This document shows, piece by piece, positions 45,172-54,893 of a stretch of DNA of 64,000 nucleotides. The DNA is taken from positions 252,547 to 316,546 of the forward strand of contig NZ_BBMB01000011.1 of assembly GCF_000971235.1 (NCBI RefSeq), given 5' to 3'. The notes beneath the pieces are model-generated. The model worked only from the letters and a program-made list of their open reading frames with translations. It was not told where the DNA came from and made no database searches. The first letter of the stretch is position 1. Every line of letters starts with the position of its first letter. Origin of the DNA: Demequina subtropica. GTDB taxonomy: Bacteria > Actinomycetota > Actinomycetes > Actinomycetales > Demequinaceae. A program made the position numbers and the translations under genes.

Positions 45172-47484
45172 TCACTGCTCGTCCGCGCTCGGCGTGCTGC
45201 GCGCGTTCGCAAGGGCCTCCTCCTCGCGACGCTCGGCGGCGCGAATCTCTGCGGGCACGAGGTCCGGAAGTGCCTCCTTCAGGCTGGCAAGCTCGGGATC
45301 GGAAGCGGACCATCGTCTGTTCTCGGCGTCGCGCATCGCAGCCTTCAGCAGTTTCTGGATGTCCTCGAGATCGGCGCTCTCGTGGTACCAGCCCTGGGCT
45401 GCGCGATGGCAGAGCAGCGAGTAGGCGACGTAGGGATCGCGTGTGAAAGGGCCCTCTCGGTCGAACACTGCATCTTCGCGTGCCCTGCGCTTGACGCTCG
45501 TGTCGTCACCTTTGCGATCCGTCGCCATGCGCCACTTCCATTTCTCGACGAGAGTGAGCGAGTGAGGGGGCTTCCGCGAGTACCCACTGACTTCTCCGGG
45601 CACTGTTTCGCGGAAGGTGGCGATGAGGATGATGAGTCGGTATCGCACGGCATTGCTACGCCTGTCCTCAGGGTTCCTCGGGCCGAAGCCCCACGCAAGA
45701 GGCCATGGCCTCGGCAGCAGCGAGTTCGCGAGGAGGTTGCGATACTGCAGCCCGCGGTCGAGACGCGTCTGCATCGCCGGTGTGATGTCGCCGGACTCGC
45801 CTGCGTTGAGATTGGTTCGTGCATTGTGGGCGGCGTGAAGCAGCCGGATCATCGCCGCGTCCCCTCGGATCCGACGCAACGACATCAGACGCAGCGAGAT
45901 CCCCATTCCGCTCCATCGCTTCTGCCTGCGGAAGATCAGCAATGCCGGCCACATCACGTAGATCGCGCGCGTGTGCTTCTTCTCGTGGTCGAGCATCTCG
46001 AGCACCTTGGTGAGGTAGTCGTCGTGGTGGTGCGATGGGCCGTCGAAGAGCTCGCGATACTTGGTGTTGTCGAGCGCCGCGCGCGCCGACACGTTGAGGG
46101 CGTCGATATCGATCGCGTGTTCGAGCATCGTACGAGCCGTGCGGTCGGTGGTGGGGTCGTCGTCGTAGTGGGTGGCTGCAAGCCAATGGAGGACGATCGA
46201 CTCGGCATTCGACGCGCCGTGGAGCACAGGCTGGAGATCCCGCCCGTAGCGGCTCACGATTGTCGCGAGTAGTTCGGCTGCGACCAGGGCGGCGAGCCGC
46301 CCCGCCGTCGAGACCCGATCGGCCGCCTTGATCATGTGGTCGTTGTCGACGTCCATGGTGCGAGACAACACCACGGTCCCGTTTCGGGCGATGGTGATCG
46401 AAGCGGTCGTCGACGTGACACGGTCGACGGATAGTCGCCACGGTGTCTGTCCGAACAGTGCAGCGAGTGCGCGTTGCGCCGCCGCGATCTGGCGATTCTC
46501 CGAGAGGTCCGCCACGGCCTCTGTGGCGGCGGCCACGATCGTGCCCGATGGGATGTCGACTGCCCTGCGGTGCGGAGTGCCAAGAAGGCCCTGCATCGCC
46601 TCAAGAATCCGTGTCTGGTCGAGTTCCCCGCCCGGCTCCGGCTTGGAGACGTCGATCACGATGCCGAGATGGCACGCGAGCCCCTTCGCCATCAGGCCGA
46701 CAGCTAGCGCTGCGAGGACCACGAAGAGCAACCACCATGCGACGGGCTGTGCGAGTACCGCATCAACGAGGTCCGCGCGGCTCGAGGTCTCGAGCGCGCT
46801 AATCGTGAGGAAGTCGGCGGTCACAGGGCCGCCATTGCGCATCACCCACGTGCCAGAGCCGACGAACGCTATTGCTGTGATCACTGCGACTGTGAGGCCT
46901 GACCACCAAAGGATCGTGGGTCTGGCGAGCAGGGATGGACGGTCCCGCAGCCGTGGGAACAGTACGAGCAGTCGCGCCAACACCACCATCCCGAGCATGA
47001 TGCTGAGGATCGCGAGCCCGACGTGCCCGGCGGGTACCAACAGGCTGCTGACGAACGTGTCCCACATTTTCGAGAACTGTCGCGGAGTGGCATGAGCACT
47101 CGTCGCCTCGTACTCTGCCGTGCACGCCTCGCCGTCGTCGGAGCTTGCACGCACGCTCTCGATCAGCGCGCGTGCGTCCCCGTCGCGGCCCGTCTGCACG
47201 TATCCGTCGGCAACCACGCAGACCGTCGCGACGAGCGTCTCGGGAGACGCAGCCTCGCCCAAGACGCACTCAAGCACGGGCGCGAGCGCCTCTGGGTCGG
47301 CCACGTCCACGGAGAACAGCTGGATCGCGGTCTCCACCGCTGCGGCATCGTTCCCGAGCGCCGCGATCACCTGGCACTGCGCCGAGGCGTCCGCGCCGTC
47401 CTCGGCCGCGGCCGAGGCGGGCGCGCCGACGACGGGCGCGAGCAGCGCGGCGGCGAGGGCGAGGAGCATGGCGATCGGGCGCAT
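45172..47484 (-). CDS. Low-GC 770-residue membrane protein, unknown family
   Basis: A signal peptide (to about residue 27) precedes an external domain with several cysteines. Helices lie near residues 150-177, 188-214 and 247-279, and then a long soluble C-terminal part of about 490 residues. That part has a beta-rich piece (QTPWRLSVDRVTSTTASITI) and helical repeats with HHHDDYLTKVLEMLDHEKKHTRAIYVMWPALLIF. No catalytic motif was recognised. Three 60-base lines I counted are 60-63 % GC against 78 % for one of GH127, so it may be acquired. Confidence 0.7.
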   Translation of the reverse strand: MRPIAMLLALAAALLAPVVGAPASAAAEDGADASAQCQVIAALGNDAAAVETAIQLFSVDVADPEALAPVLECVLGEAASPETLVATVCVVADGYVQTGRDGDARALIESVRASSDDGEACTAEYEATSAHATPRQFSKMWDTFVSSLLVPAGHVGLAILSIMLGMVVLARLLVLFPRLRDRPSLLARPTILWWSGLTVAVITAIAFVGSGTWVMRNGGPVTADFLTISALETSSRADLVDAVLAQPVAWWLLFVVLAALAVGLMAKGLACHLGIVIDVSKPEPGGELDQTRILEAMQGLLGTPHRRAVDIPSGTIVAAATEAVADLSENRQIAAAQRALAALFGQTPWRLSVDRVTSTTASITIARNGTVVLSRTMDVDNDHMIKAADRVSTAGRLAALVAAELLATIVSRYGRDLQPVLHGASNAESIVLHWLAATHYDDDPTTDRTARTMLEHAIDIDALNVSARAALDNTKYRELFDGPSHHHDDYLTKVLEMLDHEKKHTRAIYVMWPALLIFRRQKRWSGMGISLRLMSLRRIRGDAAMIRLLHAAHNARTNLNAGESGDITPAMQTRLDRGLQYRNLLANSLLPRPWPLAWGFGPRNPEDRRSNAVRYRLIILIATFRETVPGEVSGYSRKPPHSLTLVEKWKWRMATDRKGDDTSVKRRAREDAVFDREGPFTRDPYVAYSLLCHRAAQGWYHESADLEDIQKLLKAAMRDAENRRWSASDPELASLKEALPDLVPAEIRAAERREEEALANARSTPSADEQ

Positions 47485-47574
47485 GGTTCCCCTCTCGACG
47501 CGCCGGCACGTGCCTCGATTGTCGGGAATGCCTGGGCGTGCGTCAATGCTGGTACCGCAGGGAATTCGCGCGCG

Positions 47575-48660
47575 TCACCGCTTCCGCCCATGCACCAGCC
47601 CGGTGAGCGCGCCGAGGATGCCGCCCACGATCGTGTCGAGCACGCGCTCCCACACCACGGCGAGCAGGGGATCGTCGCCGCGGGCGGCGCCGACGATGAT
47701 GAGCACGGTGGGGGTGATGAAGGTCAGCGCGAGCGCGTAGTTGCGCACCACCAGCATCTGCGCGGCGAACTGGAGCGCGCCGATGATCAGCACGAGGACC
47801 CATGGCGGTGGCGACGTGAGCGTGGCCGCCGCGACGTACAGCGCGGCGCCCGCGATGGTGCCGACGATGCGGTGGACCCCGCGTTGGGCCGCGCGGCCGC
47901 GTCCCGGCCGCGCGCCGACCACGGCGAGCCCCGCGCCCACGGTCCAGTACGCGCGTCCCGGGTCGACGACCAGGTAGCTCACGGTGGTGCCGACCACGGC
48001 GACGATGCTCGCGCGGAGCAGCAGCTCGCGTGCCGCCGTGTCCCACGTGGGCCCGGGAAGCAGGACGCGCAGGGGTGTCGCGGCCATGCGCCGATGCTGC
48101 GGCATCAGCAGGCGTCCGGCGGCCACCAGCCATGCGAAGGCCGCGCCCGCTCCGATCGCGCCGATCACCACCCCGGGCTCCTGGATGCGCGCGCCGTCCT
48201 CGAGCTCGCTCACATGCGCCGCGAGGCCGTACGCGAGCATGGGGAACAGCGGGCCTGGCGGCCCGAGCGAGTAGCCGTAGCCGATCGCGGCGACGCCGAC
48301 GGCGACCAGCATGAGGCCGATGCTCGCGGCGACGGGGGAGGGGCCCGTCAGTGTGCCAAGCGCCGCGCTGAGCGTCAGCACCGCGGCGACGAACGGCAGG
48401 AGCCGCACGCGGTCGATGGGGGAACGCCACGAGGCGTACAGCGTGGTGAAGCCCCCGGTCGAGGCGATCAGCCCGAGGTCGGCATGGCCCACCGCGACGC
48501 CGACCGCCACGGGCGCGGCGGTCGCGATGGCGGCCTGGAGGGCGATCTGCCAGCGCGGATCGGGGAACGGCTCGATCGCGCCGAGGCTGGCGACCGCCCG
48601 TCCCGCGCCGCCCGCCCAGGCGCGCCCGCGCCTGCGAGGTGTGCGCGCATCGTCCGCCAT
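47575..48660 (-). CDS. FUSC family membrane protein, copy 1
   Basis: A 361-residue membrane protein with two half-repeats: a first helical set to about residue 190 and a second starting at ARELLLRASIVAVVGTTVSY. Motifs DLGLIASTGGFTTLYASW, GIGYGYSLGPPGPLFPMLAYGLAAH and PGRAYWTVGAGLAVV fit the FUSC-type (aromatic acid exporter/YccS) family. The substrate is unknown. A paralogue lies at 54894. Start ATG follows GGGGAGAG. Confidence 0.82.
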   Translation of the reverse strand: MADDARTPRRRGRAWAGGAGRAVASLGAIEPFPDPRWQIALQAAIATAAPVAVGVAVGHADLGLIASTGGFTTLYASWRSPIDRVRLLPFVAAVLTLSAALGTLTGPSPVAASIGLMLVAVGVAAIGYGYSLGPPGPLFPMLAYGLAAHVSELEDGARIQEPGVVIGAIGAGAAFAWLVAAGRLLMPQHRRMAATPLRVLLPGPTWDTAARELLLRASIVAVVGTTVSYLVVDPGRAYWTVGAGLAVVGARPGRGRAAQRGVHRIVGTIAGAALYVAAATLTSPPPWVLVLIIGALQFAAQMLVVRNYALALTFITPTVLIIVGAARGDDPLLAVVWERVLDTIVGGILGALTGLVHGRKR

Positions 48661-48721
48661 GGCTCTCCCCGGCTCCCTTGCCAGGGTGCCACGGATGCGC
48701 GAGGCGCCGCCCGCCGAGCGT

Positions 48722-49774
48722 CTACGCGGCGGTGTCGGCGTGCAGCGCGCCCACGTTGCGCTGGAACAGGATGATCCAGGTGAAGACCAGCACGCCCGCA
48801 ACCAGCTCGACTGCGGTGAGCGAGTAGTAGCCCGTGGCGAAGAAGACCGCGAGCACGAAGATCACGGCGACGAAGGCCCACCCGATGGGGAGGAACGCGC
48901 GCGAGATGCCGGGCACCCACGCGCGCAGGCGGATGGTGAGGACGGCGAACGTGACGGCCATGCCGCTCGCGACCGCGGTGTGGATCCAGAAGTGCGTGTC
49001 GACGTGGAAGACGCCCACGAGCCCGAGGAAGATGCCGATGACGATGAGCGCGATGCGGACTCGCCTCACGCCGTCTGCGGTCGCGGTGGGGACGTCGCGG
49101 GTCGCGACCCTCGCGAGCACCGTCACCAGGAACCCGGCGACGATGAGGGTGAGGTTGAAGGCCATCGCCGAGAGGTCGTGCGAGATGCCCAGCGTGCTGA
49201 GGTTCTGCATCCACCAGTCGGGGTCCGATGCCGTGAGCGTGCTCGCGAGGATGCCCTCGACCAGGAAGACGGCGAGCACCACCGCGAGCAGCTCGGGGTT
49301 CATGTGCGCCGCCGAGAGGAACGCCGCGTATGCGGTGACAGCGGCCGCGGCGCCGCTGAGCGCGAGGATCGGCAGCGTGTAGAGCGTCGCACCCACGAAG
49401 CCGCCGGCGAGGACCACGGCCACGAGCGTCCAGCTGAGCAGCGCGATGACGCCGTGAGCAAGGGCGAGCGCCGCGATGTCGACGATGTCGAGCGCGCCGC
49501 GGATCCGCGGGCGTCCTCCGAGGTGCAGCGCGTAGCGGCCGGCGGCGAAGGCGAGCGTCGCGGTCACGGCCGATGCGATGGCCGCGTACTGGCCCACCGA
49601 TCCTGGCCCGGAGATCGAGGCCTCCTCGAGGCCGAACACCGGCAGCGCGATCGCGGCGACCACCGCGAACGCGACCGCGCCGAGCCCGGTCGCGGTGAGC
49701 TCGAGCGTGGTGTTCGCGCGCTCGGTCAGCGTCAGCCGAAGGTCCGTCCGCCTCTCCGAGGCTGCATCGTTCAT
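48722..49774 (-). CDS. DUF998-like membrane protein
   Basis: A 350-residue protein with ten or so hydrophobic helices, including ASDPDWWMQNLSTLGISHDLSAMAFN, the typical DUF998 motif, and HVDTHFWIHTAVASG. AGGAGG lies before the ATG. No substrate is known. It is separated from the FUSC gene by 61 bases on the same strand, which may share a transcript. Confidence 0.78.
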   Translation of the reverse strand: MNDAASERRTDLRLTLTERANTTLELTATGLGAVAFAVVAAIALPVFGLEEASISGPGSVGQYAAIASAVTATLAFAAGRYALHLGGRPRIRGALDIVDIAALALAHGVIALLSWTLVAVVLAGGFVGATLYTLPILALSGAAAAVTAYAAFLSAAHMNPELLAVVLAVFLVEGILASTLTASDPDWWMQNLSTLGISHDLSAMAFNLTLIVAGFLVTVLARVATRDVPTATADGVRRVRIALIVIGIFLGLVGVFHVDTHFWIHTAVASGMAVTFAVLTIRLRAWVPGISRAFLPIGWAFVAVIFVLAVFFATGYYSLTAVELVAGVLVFTWIILFQRNVGALHADTAA

Positions 49775-49856
49775 CCCGCGCTCCTCCTGCCCTCGATTGG
49801 GAGCGTACCTGCGTCGACGCGGACAGTGCGCGGGGACGATGCGCGTGGGCTGACGG

Positions 49857-51071
49857 CTACGGGTGAGCGGTCCTCGCGAAGGCGAGCGTCGCGAGGGCTG
49901 CCGCCTGGTCGCCCAGCACCGCATCGTCGAACAGCACGCGCGGGGAGTGGTTGAACTCCGCGGTGCGCATGTCGATCTCCGTAGGCGAGGCCATGAGCAT
50001 GAGGAACGTCCCAGGGACCTCGTTCAGCACGAACGAGAAGTCCTCCGAGCCCATGATCGGCGTGGGCAGGATCTGGACGCGATGCTCGCCGAGGCTTGCG
50101 CGCAGCGTGTCGAGGGCGCGCTCGGTCTCCCCCGCATCGTTCACCGTCGCCGGGTAGTACTCCTCGAAGCGGACGTCCGCGGTGAGGCCGTGCGTGGTGG
50201 CGACGCCCTCGGTCACGCGGGTCAGGCCCTCCCGGAGCGTCTCGAGAGACGCGGCGGACATGAAGCGGACCGTCGCGGCGAGCTCGACCTGCTCGGGGAT
50301 GACGTTGATGGCGCCCTCGCCCGTGCTCATGCGGGTCACCGAGAGCACCACCGGGTCGAACGCGTCGAAGCTTCGCGTGACGAAGCTCTGGAGCGCGAGC
50401 ACGGTCTCCGCCGCCACCGGGACGGGATCGAGGGCGTGCTGGGGCTGCGAGCCGTGGCCGCCGCGGCCGTTCACGGTGACGCGCAGAGTGGCCGCTCCCG
50501 CCATGACCGGCCCCGGGCGGGTGCCGAACACGCCGCGAGGGCCGGGTGCCACGTGGATCGCGTACGCGGCCACAGGCCTCTGCCCGGCGGCATCGAGGAG
50601 CCCCTCGTCGATCATGACCTTGGCGCCGCCGTCGCCTTCCTCGCCCGGCTGGAACATGAAGACGACCGAGCCCGCGAGCTGGTCACGGTGCGCCGCGAGC
50701 AGCCGTGCGGCCCCGACGAGGCCCGCGGTGTGGAGGTCGTGACCGCACGCGTGCATGGCGCCGTTGGTCGACGCGTAGTCCAGCCCGGTCGCCTCGTCGA
50801 GCGGAAGCGCGTCCATGTCGCCGCGCAGCAGCACGGTGGGGCCGGGAAGGGCGCCGCGGAGCACCGCGACCACCGAGGTGGTCGCGGTGCCCGTGGTGAC
50901 CTCGAGCGGCAGGCCCTCGAGGGCCGCGAGAACCTTCGCCTGAGTGCGCGGCAGGTCGAGGCCCAGCTCCGGATCGGCGTGCAGCGCGCGGCGCAGGGCG
51001 ACCAGGTCGGGCAGGAGGGCGGCGGCGTCCGCGACGAAGTCGGGTGCCTCGGTGGACTTGTCGGTGGTCAT
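49857..51071 (-). CDS. M20 family amidohydrolase
   Basis: A metal-dependent amidohydrolase of the M20D type (404 aa), hydrolysing N-acyl amino acids or indole-acyl conjugates. GDMDALPLDE, HACGHDLHTAGLVGAAR, FQPGEEGDGGAKVMIDEGLL and HVAPG motifs bind the metal, and MGSEDFSFVL is the C-terminal ligand motif. The ATG overlaps the MFS stop (ATGA), making a tetR-MFS-amidohydrolase operon. The transporter may carry its substrate or product. Confidence 0.92.
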   Translation of the reverse strand: MTTDKSTEAPDFVADAAALLPDLVALRRALHADPELGLDLPRTQAKVLAALEGLPLEVTTGTATTSVVAVLRGALPGPTVLLRGDMDALPLDEATGLDYASTNGAMHACGHDLHTAGLVGAARLLAAHRDQLAGSVVFMFQPGEEGDGGAKVMIDEGLLDAAGQRPVAAYAIHVAPGPRGVFGTRPGPVMAGAATLRVTVNGRGGHGSQPQHALDPVPVAAETVLALQSFVTRSFDAFDPVVLSVTRMSTGEGAINVIPEQVELAATVRFMSAASLETLREGLTRVTEGVATTHGLTADVRFEEYYPATVNDAGETERALDTLRASLGEHRVQILPTPIMGSEDFSFVLNEVPGTFLMLMASPTEIDMRTAEFNHSPRVLFDDAVLGDQAAALATLAFARTAHP

Positions 51072-52525
51072 CGGGCTGCGCCCTCCAGCTCGTGGGTGTC
51101 GGCCTCGGCGGCGACCGTGTCGCCGTCGGGCATCCGCATCGTTCCCAGCGCGATCGCGATGACCACGAAGGCGACGGCGGAGAACGTCCAGATCGCCACG
51201 TAGCCGCCCAGCGAGGAAGCGAGGTCGCCCACCGGGGTGAAGGCCGTGAGCAGCACCGCGAACACCGCGCCCGCCGCGGCGCCGCCGAGCGTGCGCAGCG
51301 AGTTGTAGATGCCGGCCGCGATGCCCGTCTGGTCGCTCGGCGCAGCCTCGGCGATGAGTGCGGGCAGCGCGCCCATGAGGAGGCCCATGCCGATGCCGCC
51401 AACCAGTGCGAAGAGGTACATGTGCCACATGGCCGAGTGCATCGCGATCTGGAAGGCCCACGCGCCCGCGGTGAGGCCGGCACCCGCGACCAGGACGGCG
51501 CGCATGCCGATCCTCCGGGCGAGGGGGGCGAACGCGCCTGCGCCCACGGTGGCCATGATCATCAGCAGGCCCATGACGGCCGAGACGGTGCCGGGCTCGG
51601 CCGCGAAGCCGTAGCCGACCTCGGCCGGGTCGGCCGCGAGGAAGGTCGTGATCGGGGTCTGCGTGCCGAAGAGCACCATGCCGAAGAGGAAGGCGGCGAG
51701 GTAGGCGGGTCCCAGCTTGGGCGAGACGACCATGCGCACGTCGATCGCGGGGGAGTCGGAGCGGCGCTCCCAGGCGACCCACGCGGCGAAGATCGCGACG
51801 GCGACCGCCAGGGTGATGAGCGTCGAGGGCGCGCCGAACCCGGCGTCGGAGGCCAGGTGGAGGCCGAAGAGCAGGGCGATCATCGCGATGCCGATGCCCG
51901 CGAAGCCGATGCCGTCGAGTCGGACCCTCGTGCGCTCGGTGGACTCGGGGACCTTGAAGAATGCGGCGTAGACGGCGACGAGGCCGAACACGACGGGGAC
52001 GAGCAGCGTGGCGGTGAGCGACGGCAGGGCGCCGGCGATCAGGCCGCTCGCGACCGTGCCGAGGATGAGGCCGCCGGTGAGGAAGGACACCAGCAGGCCG
52101 ATCGAGCTGCGCGCGGTGTCGCCCTTGATGCGGTTGTGGATCAGCGCGATCTCGAGCGGCAGCCACGCGGCCTCGGGGGCCGTGAGGAGGCGGCCGACCA
52201 GCATCGTCTCGTAGTTGGGGGCGAAGGCGGTGAGCAGGCCGCCGACGATGACCGCGACGACGGCGATGCGGAGGATCCGGCGGTGGCCGAAGACGTCGCC
52301 CAGGCGCGAGAGCAGCGGCACGCACACGGCGGCGCCGAGCGTCTGGACCGTGAGGAACCAGGTGATGTCGGCATCGCTCACCCGCATGTGCTCGGCGATC
52401 TCGCCGAGCAAGGGCGGGTAGAAGCCCTGGGCGAAGCCGGAGGCGAGCTCGCAGAGCAGGAGGAAGCCGACGACGACGCGCGGCGAGAGCCGTCGCATCG
52501 AGCCGGTCGCGGGGGAGGCGGTCAT
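51068..52525 (-). CDS. MFS transporter (DHA2-like)
   Basis: A drug/metabolite transporter (485 aa) with about 14 hydrophobic helices. VPLLSRLGDVFGHRRILRIAVVAV is the conserved loop 2-3 motif, and VGRLLTAPEAAWLPLEIALIHNR follows. One base after the tetR stop, it is clearly co-transcribed with it. Efflux of an amphiphilic compound is likely. Confidence 0.9.
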   Translation of the reverse strand: MTASPATGSMRRLSPRVVVGFLLLCELASGFAQGFYPPLLGEIAEHMRVSDADITWFLTVQTLGAAVCVPLLSRLGDVFGHRRILRIAVVAVIVGGLLTAFAPNYETMLVGRLLTAPEAAWLPLEIALIHNRIKGDTARSSIGLLVSFLTGGLILGTVASGLIAGALPSLTATLLVPVVFGLVAVYAAFFKVPESTERTRVRLDGIGFAGIGIAMIALLFGLHLASDAGFGAPSTLITLAVAVAIFAAWVAWERRSDSPAIDVRMVVSPKLGPAYLAAFLFGMVLFGTQTPITTFLAADPAEVGYGFAAEPGTVSAVMGLLMIMATVGAGAFAPLARRIGMRAVLVAGAGLTAGAWAFQIAMHSAMWHMYLFALVGGIGMGLLMGALPALIAEAAPSDQTGIAAGIYNSLRTLGGAAAGAVFAVLLTAFTPVGDLASSLGGYVAIWTFSAVAFVVIAIALGTMRMPDGDTVAAEADTHELEGAAR

Positions 52526-52526
52526 G

Positions 52527-53135
52527 TCAGTCCGTTTCTTCGGGCGTGCCGAGCAGGCGGGGAGGCGAGGAGAGGAGCGCGTCGATGAGCGCCAGGTACT
52601 GGCGCGGCTCGACGCGGACGCCCTCGATCGCGTGCCGGAGCAGGGTGAGCCCGGAGACCGCATCGAGGATGACGTCGGGGTCGACGTCGGAGGGGAGCTC
52701 GCCGCGGGTGATGGCGCGGTCGAGGATCCGCTCGCCGTGGAGGCGGCGGACCCGGAAGAGGGAGTCCCAGATCAGGGCGAAGACGTCGGGCTCGAGGATC
52801 GCGGACATCGCGCGCCCGGCGGCGACCCCTTTGCCCTCCTGGTTGCGCTGGTTCTGGAGCGCATGCTCGAGGAGGTCCTCCCGCACCGACCCGGTGTCCG
52901 GGCATTCGCCGATCTCGGCGTGGGCGAGCACGATGGCCGCGACCAGGGTGGCCTTGTCGGCGTGACGGCGGTAGATCGCGGCTTTGCCGCAGCCCGCCGC
53001 CTTCGCGACGTGCTCGACGCGCAGCGCGGCGTAGCCGTGCTCGTGGAGCAGGTCGAGGCCGACGTCGAGGATGCGGCGGCTGAGCTCCTCGTCCGTGGGG
53101 CGGCCGGAGGTCGCTGCGGGCTCGCGGTCTTCCAT
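52527..53135 (-). CDS. TetR family transcriptional regulator
   Basis: A repressor (202 aa). The N-terminal HTH RILDVGLDLLHEHGYAALRVEHVAKAAGCGKAAIYRRHADK is at residues 21-61; the rest is the helical ligand domain. It is the first gene of the operon with the MFS transporter and the amidohydrolase, so it probably controls them and itself through the dyads just upstream. Confidence 0.93.
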   Translation of the reverse strand: MEDREPAATSGRPTDEELSRRILDVGLDLLHEHGYAALRVEHVAKAAGCGKAAIYRRHADKATLVAAIVLAHAEIGECPDTGSVREDLLEHALQNQRNQEGKGVAAGRAMSAILEPDVFALIWDSLFRVRRLHGERILDRAITRGELPSDVDPDVILDAVSGLTLLRHAIEGVRVEPRQYLALIDALLSSPPRLLGTPEETD

Positions 53136-53147
53136 GGTGGCGACATT

Positions 53148-53188
53148 ACGGAACGATCCGTTTCGTATCTGTTAACCGCGCGTAACAG
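53148..53188. promoter_or_regulatory. Two dyads before tetR
   Basis: ACGGA-4-TCCGT (53148-53161) and CTGTTA-8-TAACAG (53169-53188) are both inverted repeats immediately upstream of the tetR start, the expected place for its operator. No other structure was seen in the remaining 190 bases of the 243-base gap. Confidence 0.5.
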
Positions 53189-53378
53189 TCGCGACACCCT
53201 GGCGAGGCGAGGCGTTCGCAGTGCGCGAGAGCGGATCCCGGACAAAGCGGACATGCCGGGAATACCATGGGTGTGGCGCCGGCGTCGGGGTGGATGGTCG
53301 CCGACGTGCGGGAGGACGGGCGCACAGGGGGGGCGTCGCTCGCGCTCGGCGTCGTGCGGCAGCACCCGGAGGTGCCGT

Positions 53379-54677
53379 ATGGACAGCGTCGTCCTCGAGA
53401 TCGCCATCGGCCTCGTCCTCGTCTTCGCGATAGCCGCTGCGGCGGCGTCGGCGGTGAACGAGATCATCACCCGCTCCTTCAACGTCCGTTCCAAGGCGCT
53501 GTGGGCGAGGCTCGACGAGCTGCTCTCGGGCACGGACCATCGGCTAGGGGTCCGTTTCCTGTGGAAGGGGCTGTGCTTCCGGTCTGTCAGGCCCACCCAT
53601 GAGAACCCGGCTGTCGAGCTCACGTCGGCCCCGGACGCCGAGGCTGGTGCCCCACCGGTGCAGGAGGCCCACGGCGCCGCCGGTGCGAAGCCCGCCGGGC
53701 CTCGAGGGCGGGCCGCGAAGATCGAGGCGGGCCTGATCGCGTGGGAGGAGAAGGTCGTCGCGCGCCGTGACAAGAGGTCAGACGAGCAGAAGGCGGAGGA
53801 CGATTCGCGTGCCGCGGTGGCACAGGGGCGCCTCAGCACGCTCGCGCGGACGGGGGCGATCGGGGGTCTCGACTACGTCGAGCTGGGCAACCCGTCGAAG
53901 GTCTCCCAGATCCCCGGCAAGGTGTTCGCGAACGCGCTGCTCGAGCTCGCGCAGGCGCGTAAGGGCGACGGGCTCGAGGCGCGCGTGATGGATCTCGCCA
54001 AGGAGTATCAGCAGCCGGACCAGAAGCTGCTCGCGCCGCTCGGGGCCTTCCTCGCGACCACCGGCGCTGCGGTGGCCCACGACACCGACAAGCTGCTCGC
54101 CGCAGCGGAGACCTGGTTCGACGGCCAGATGGAGGTCCTCAGCAACACCTACAAGCGGAACACCAAGTGGGCGCTCGGGGCGATCGGCGTGGTGATCGCG
54201 ATCCTGTTCAACGTCAACGCGATCGCGATCGCCGGCGGGCTCAACGACAATGCCGCGTTCCGCCAGGCGGCGGTCACCGCTGCGGACGGCGTGAGCGCGG
54301 GGGAGTTCCCGGCCTGCATCGAGGAGGACGCGACAAGCTCGGCGGCCGCGGACTCCGAGTCCGGCGACGACGGCACCAGCGATCCGTACGCGGAGGTCGG
54401 GTGCGCGGTGCAGCAGTTCCGCGTGTTCTCGGAGGCCGGCGTGATCGTGCCGGGCGATGCCGACTACTTCACGCTGTTCGGCGATGCGTGGAACGGCGCG
54501 CAGGATCACGCGGAGGTCGCGGCGAAGGTGGAGGCCGGGGACTCCACCCAACCGCGCCAGATGAACCTGCTCGGACAGATCGTCGGCGTCATGCTCACGG
54601 GCCTCGCGACGGCGCTCGGCGGGCCGTTCTGGTTCGACCTCATGAAGCAGCTCACGGGACTGCGCAAGGGGAAGTAG
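53379..54677 (+). CDS. Membrane protein of unknown family with an N-terminal helix
   Basis: A 432-residue protein. It begins MDSVVLEIAIGLVLVFAIAA, a helix followed by ASAVNEIITRSFNVRSKALW and a long soluble, Ala-rich, charged region (about 60-260). Two further helices lie near 268-290 (WALGAIGVVIAILFNV) and 390-412 (GQIVGVMLTGLATALGGPFW). Similar membrane proteins are widespread in bacteria, but I know of no function. GGAGG precedes the ATG; the shared four-strand architecture is inferred. Confidence 0.7.
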   Translation: MDSVVLEIAIGLVLVFAIAAAAASAVNEIITRSFNVRSKALWARLDELLSGTDHRLGVRFLWKGLCFRSVRPTHENPAVELTSAPDAEAGAPPVQEAHGAAGAKPAGPRGRAAKIEAGLIAWEEKVVARRDKRSDEQKAEDDSRAAVAQGRLSTLARTGAIGGLDYVELGNPSKVSQIPGKVFANALLELAQARKGDGLEARVMDLAKEYQQPDQKLLAPLGAFLATTGAAVAHDTDKLLAAAETWFDGQMEVLSNTYKRNTKWALGAIGVVIAILFNVNAIAIAGGLNDNAAFRQAAVTAADGVSAGEFPACIEEDATSSAAADSESGDDGTSDPYAEVGCAVQQFRVFSEAGVIVPGDADYFTLFGDAWNGAQDHAEVAAKVEAGDSTQPRQMNLLGQIVGVMLTGLATALGGPFWFDLMKQLTGLRKGK

Positions 54678-54731
54678 GGGCGGTCGCTGCGCGCTCTGGC
54701 GACCCTTCGCATCGTCCCCCGACAACGAGAG

Positions 54732-54762
54732 AAGCCCTCCCCGAGACTCTCGGGGAGGGCTT
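54732..54762. terminator. Bidirectional terminator
   Basis: AAGCCCTCCCCGAG pairs with CTCGGGGAGGGCTT over a 3-base loop. It serves the membrane-protein gene rightward and tRNA-Ser leftward. Confidence 0.8.
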
Positions 54763-54768
54763 CCTCAA

Positions 54769-54859
54769 TGGCGGTGACGGTGGGATTTGAACCCACGGTA
54801 CGGGGTTACCGTACACAGCATTTCGAGTGCTGCACCTTCGGCCGCTCGGACACGTCACC
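54769..54859 (-). tRNA. tRNA-Ser (CGA), CCA encoded
   Basis: Acceptor GGTGACG pairs with CGTCACC, followed by G and an encoded CCA. Anticodon arm CAGCA-CTCGAAA-TGCTG gives CGA; the long variable arm confirms serine. Reads the UCG codon common in this genome. Confidence 0.97.
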
Positions 54860-54893
54860 GCGAAAGAGATTACAGGAACGTGAACTGAAAAAC

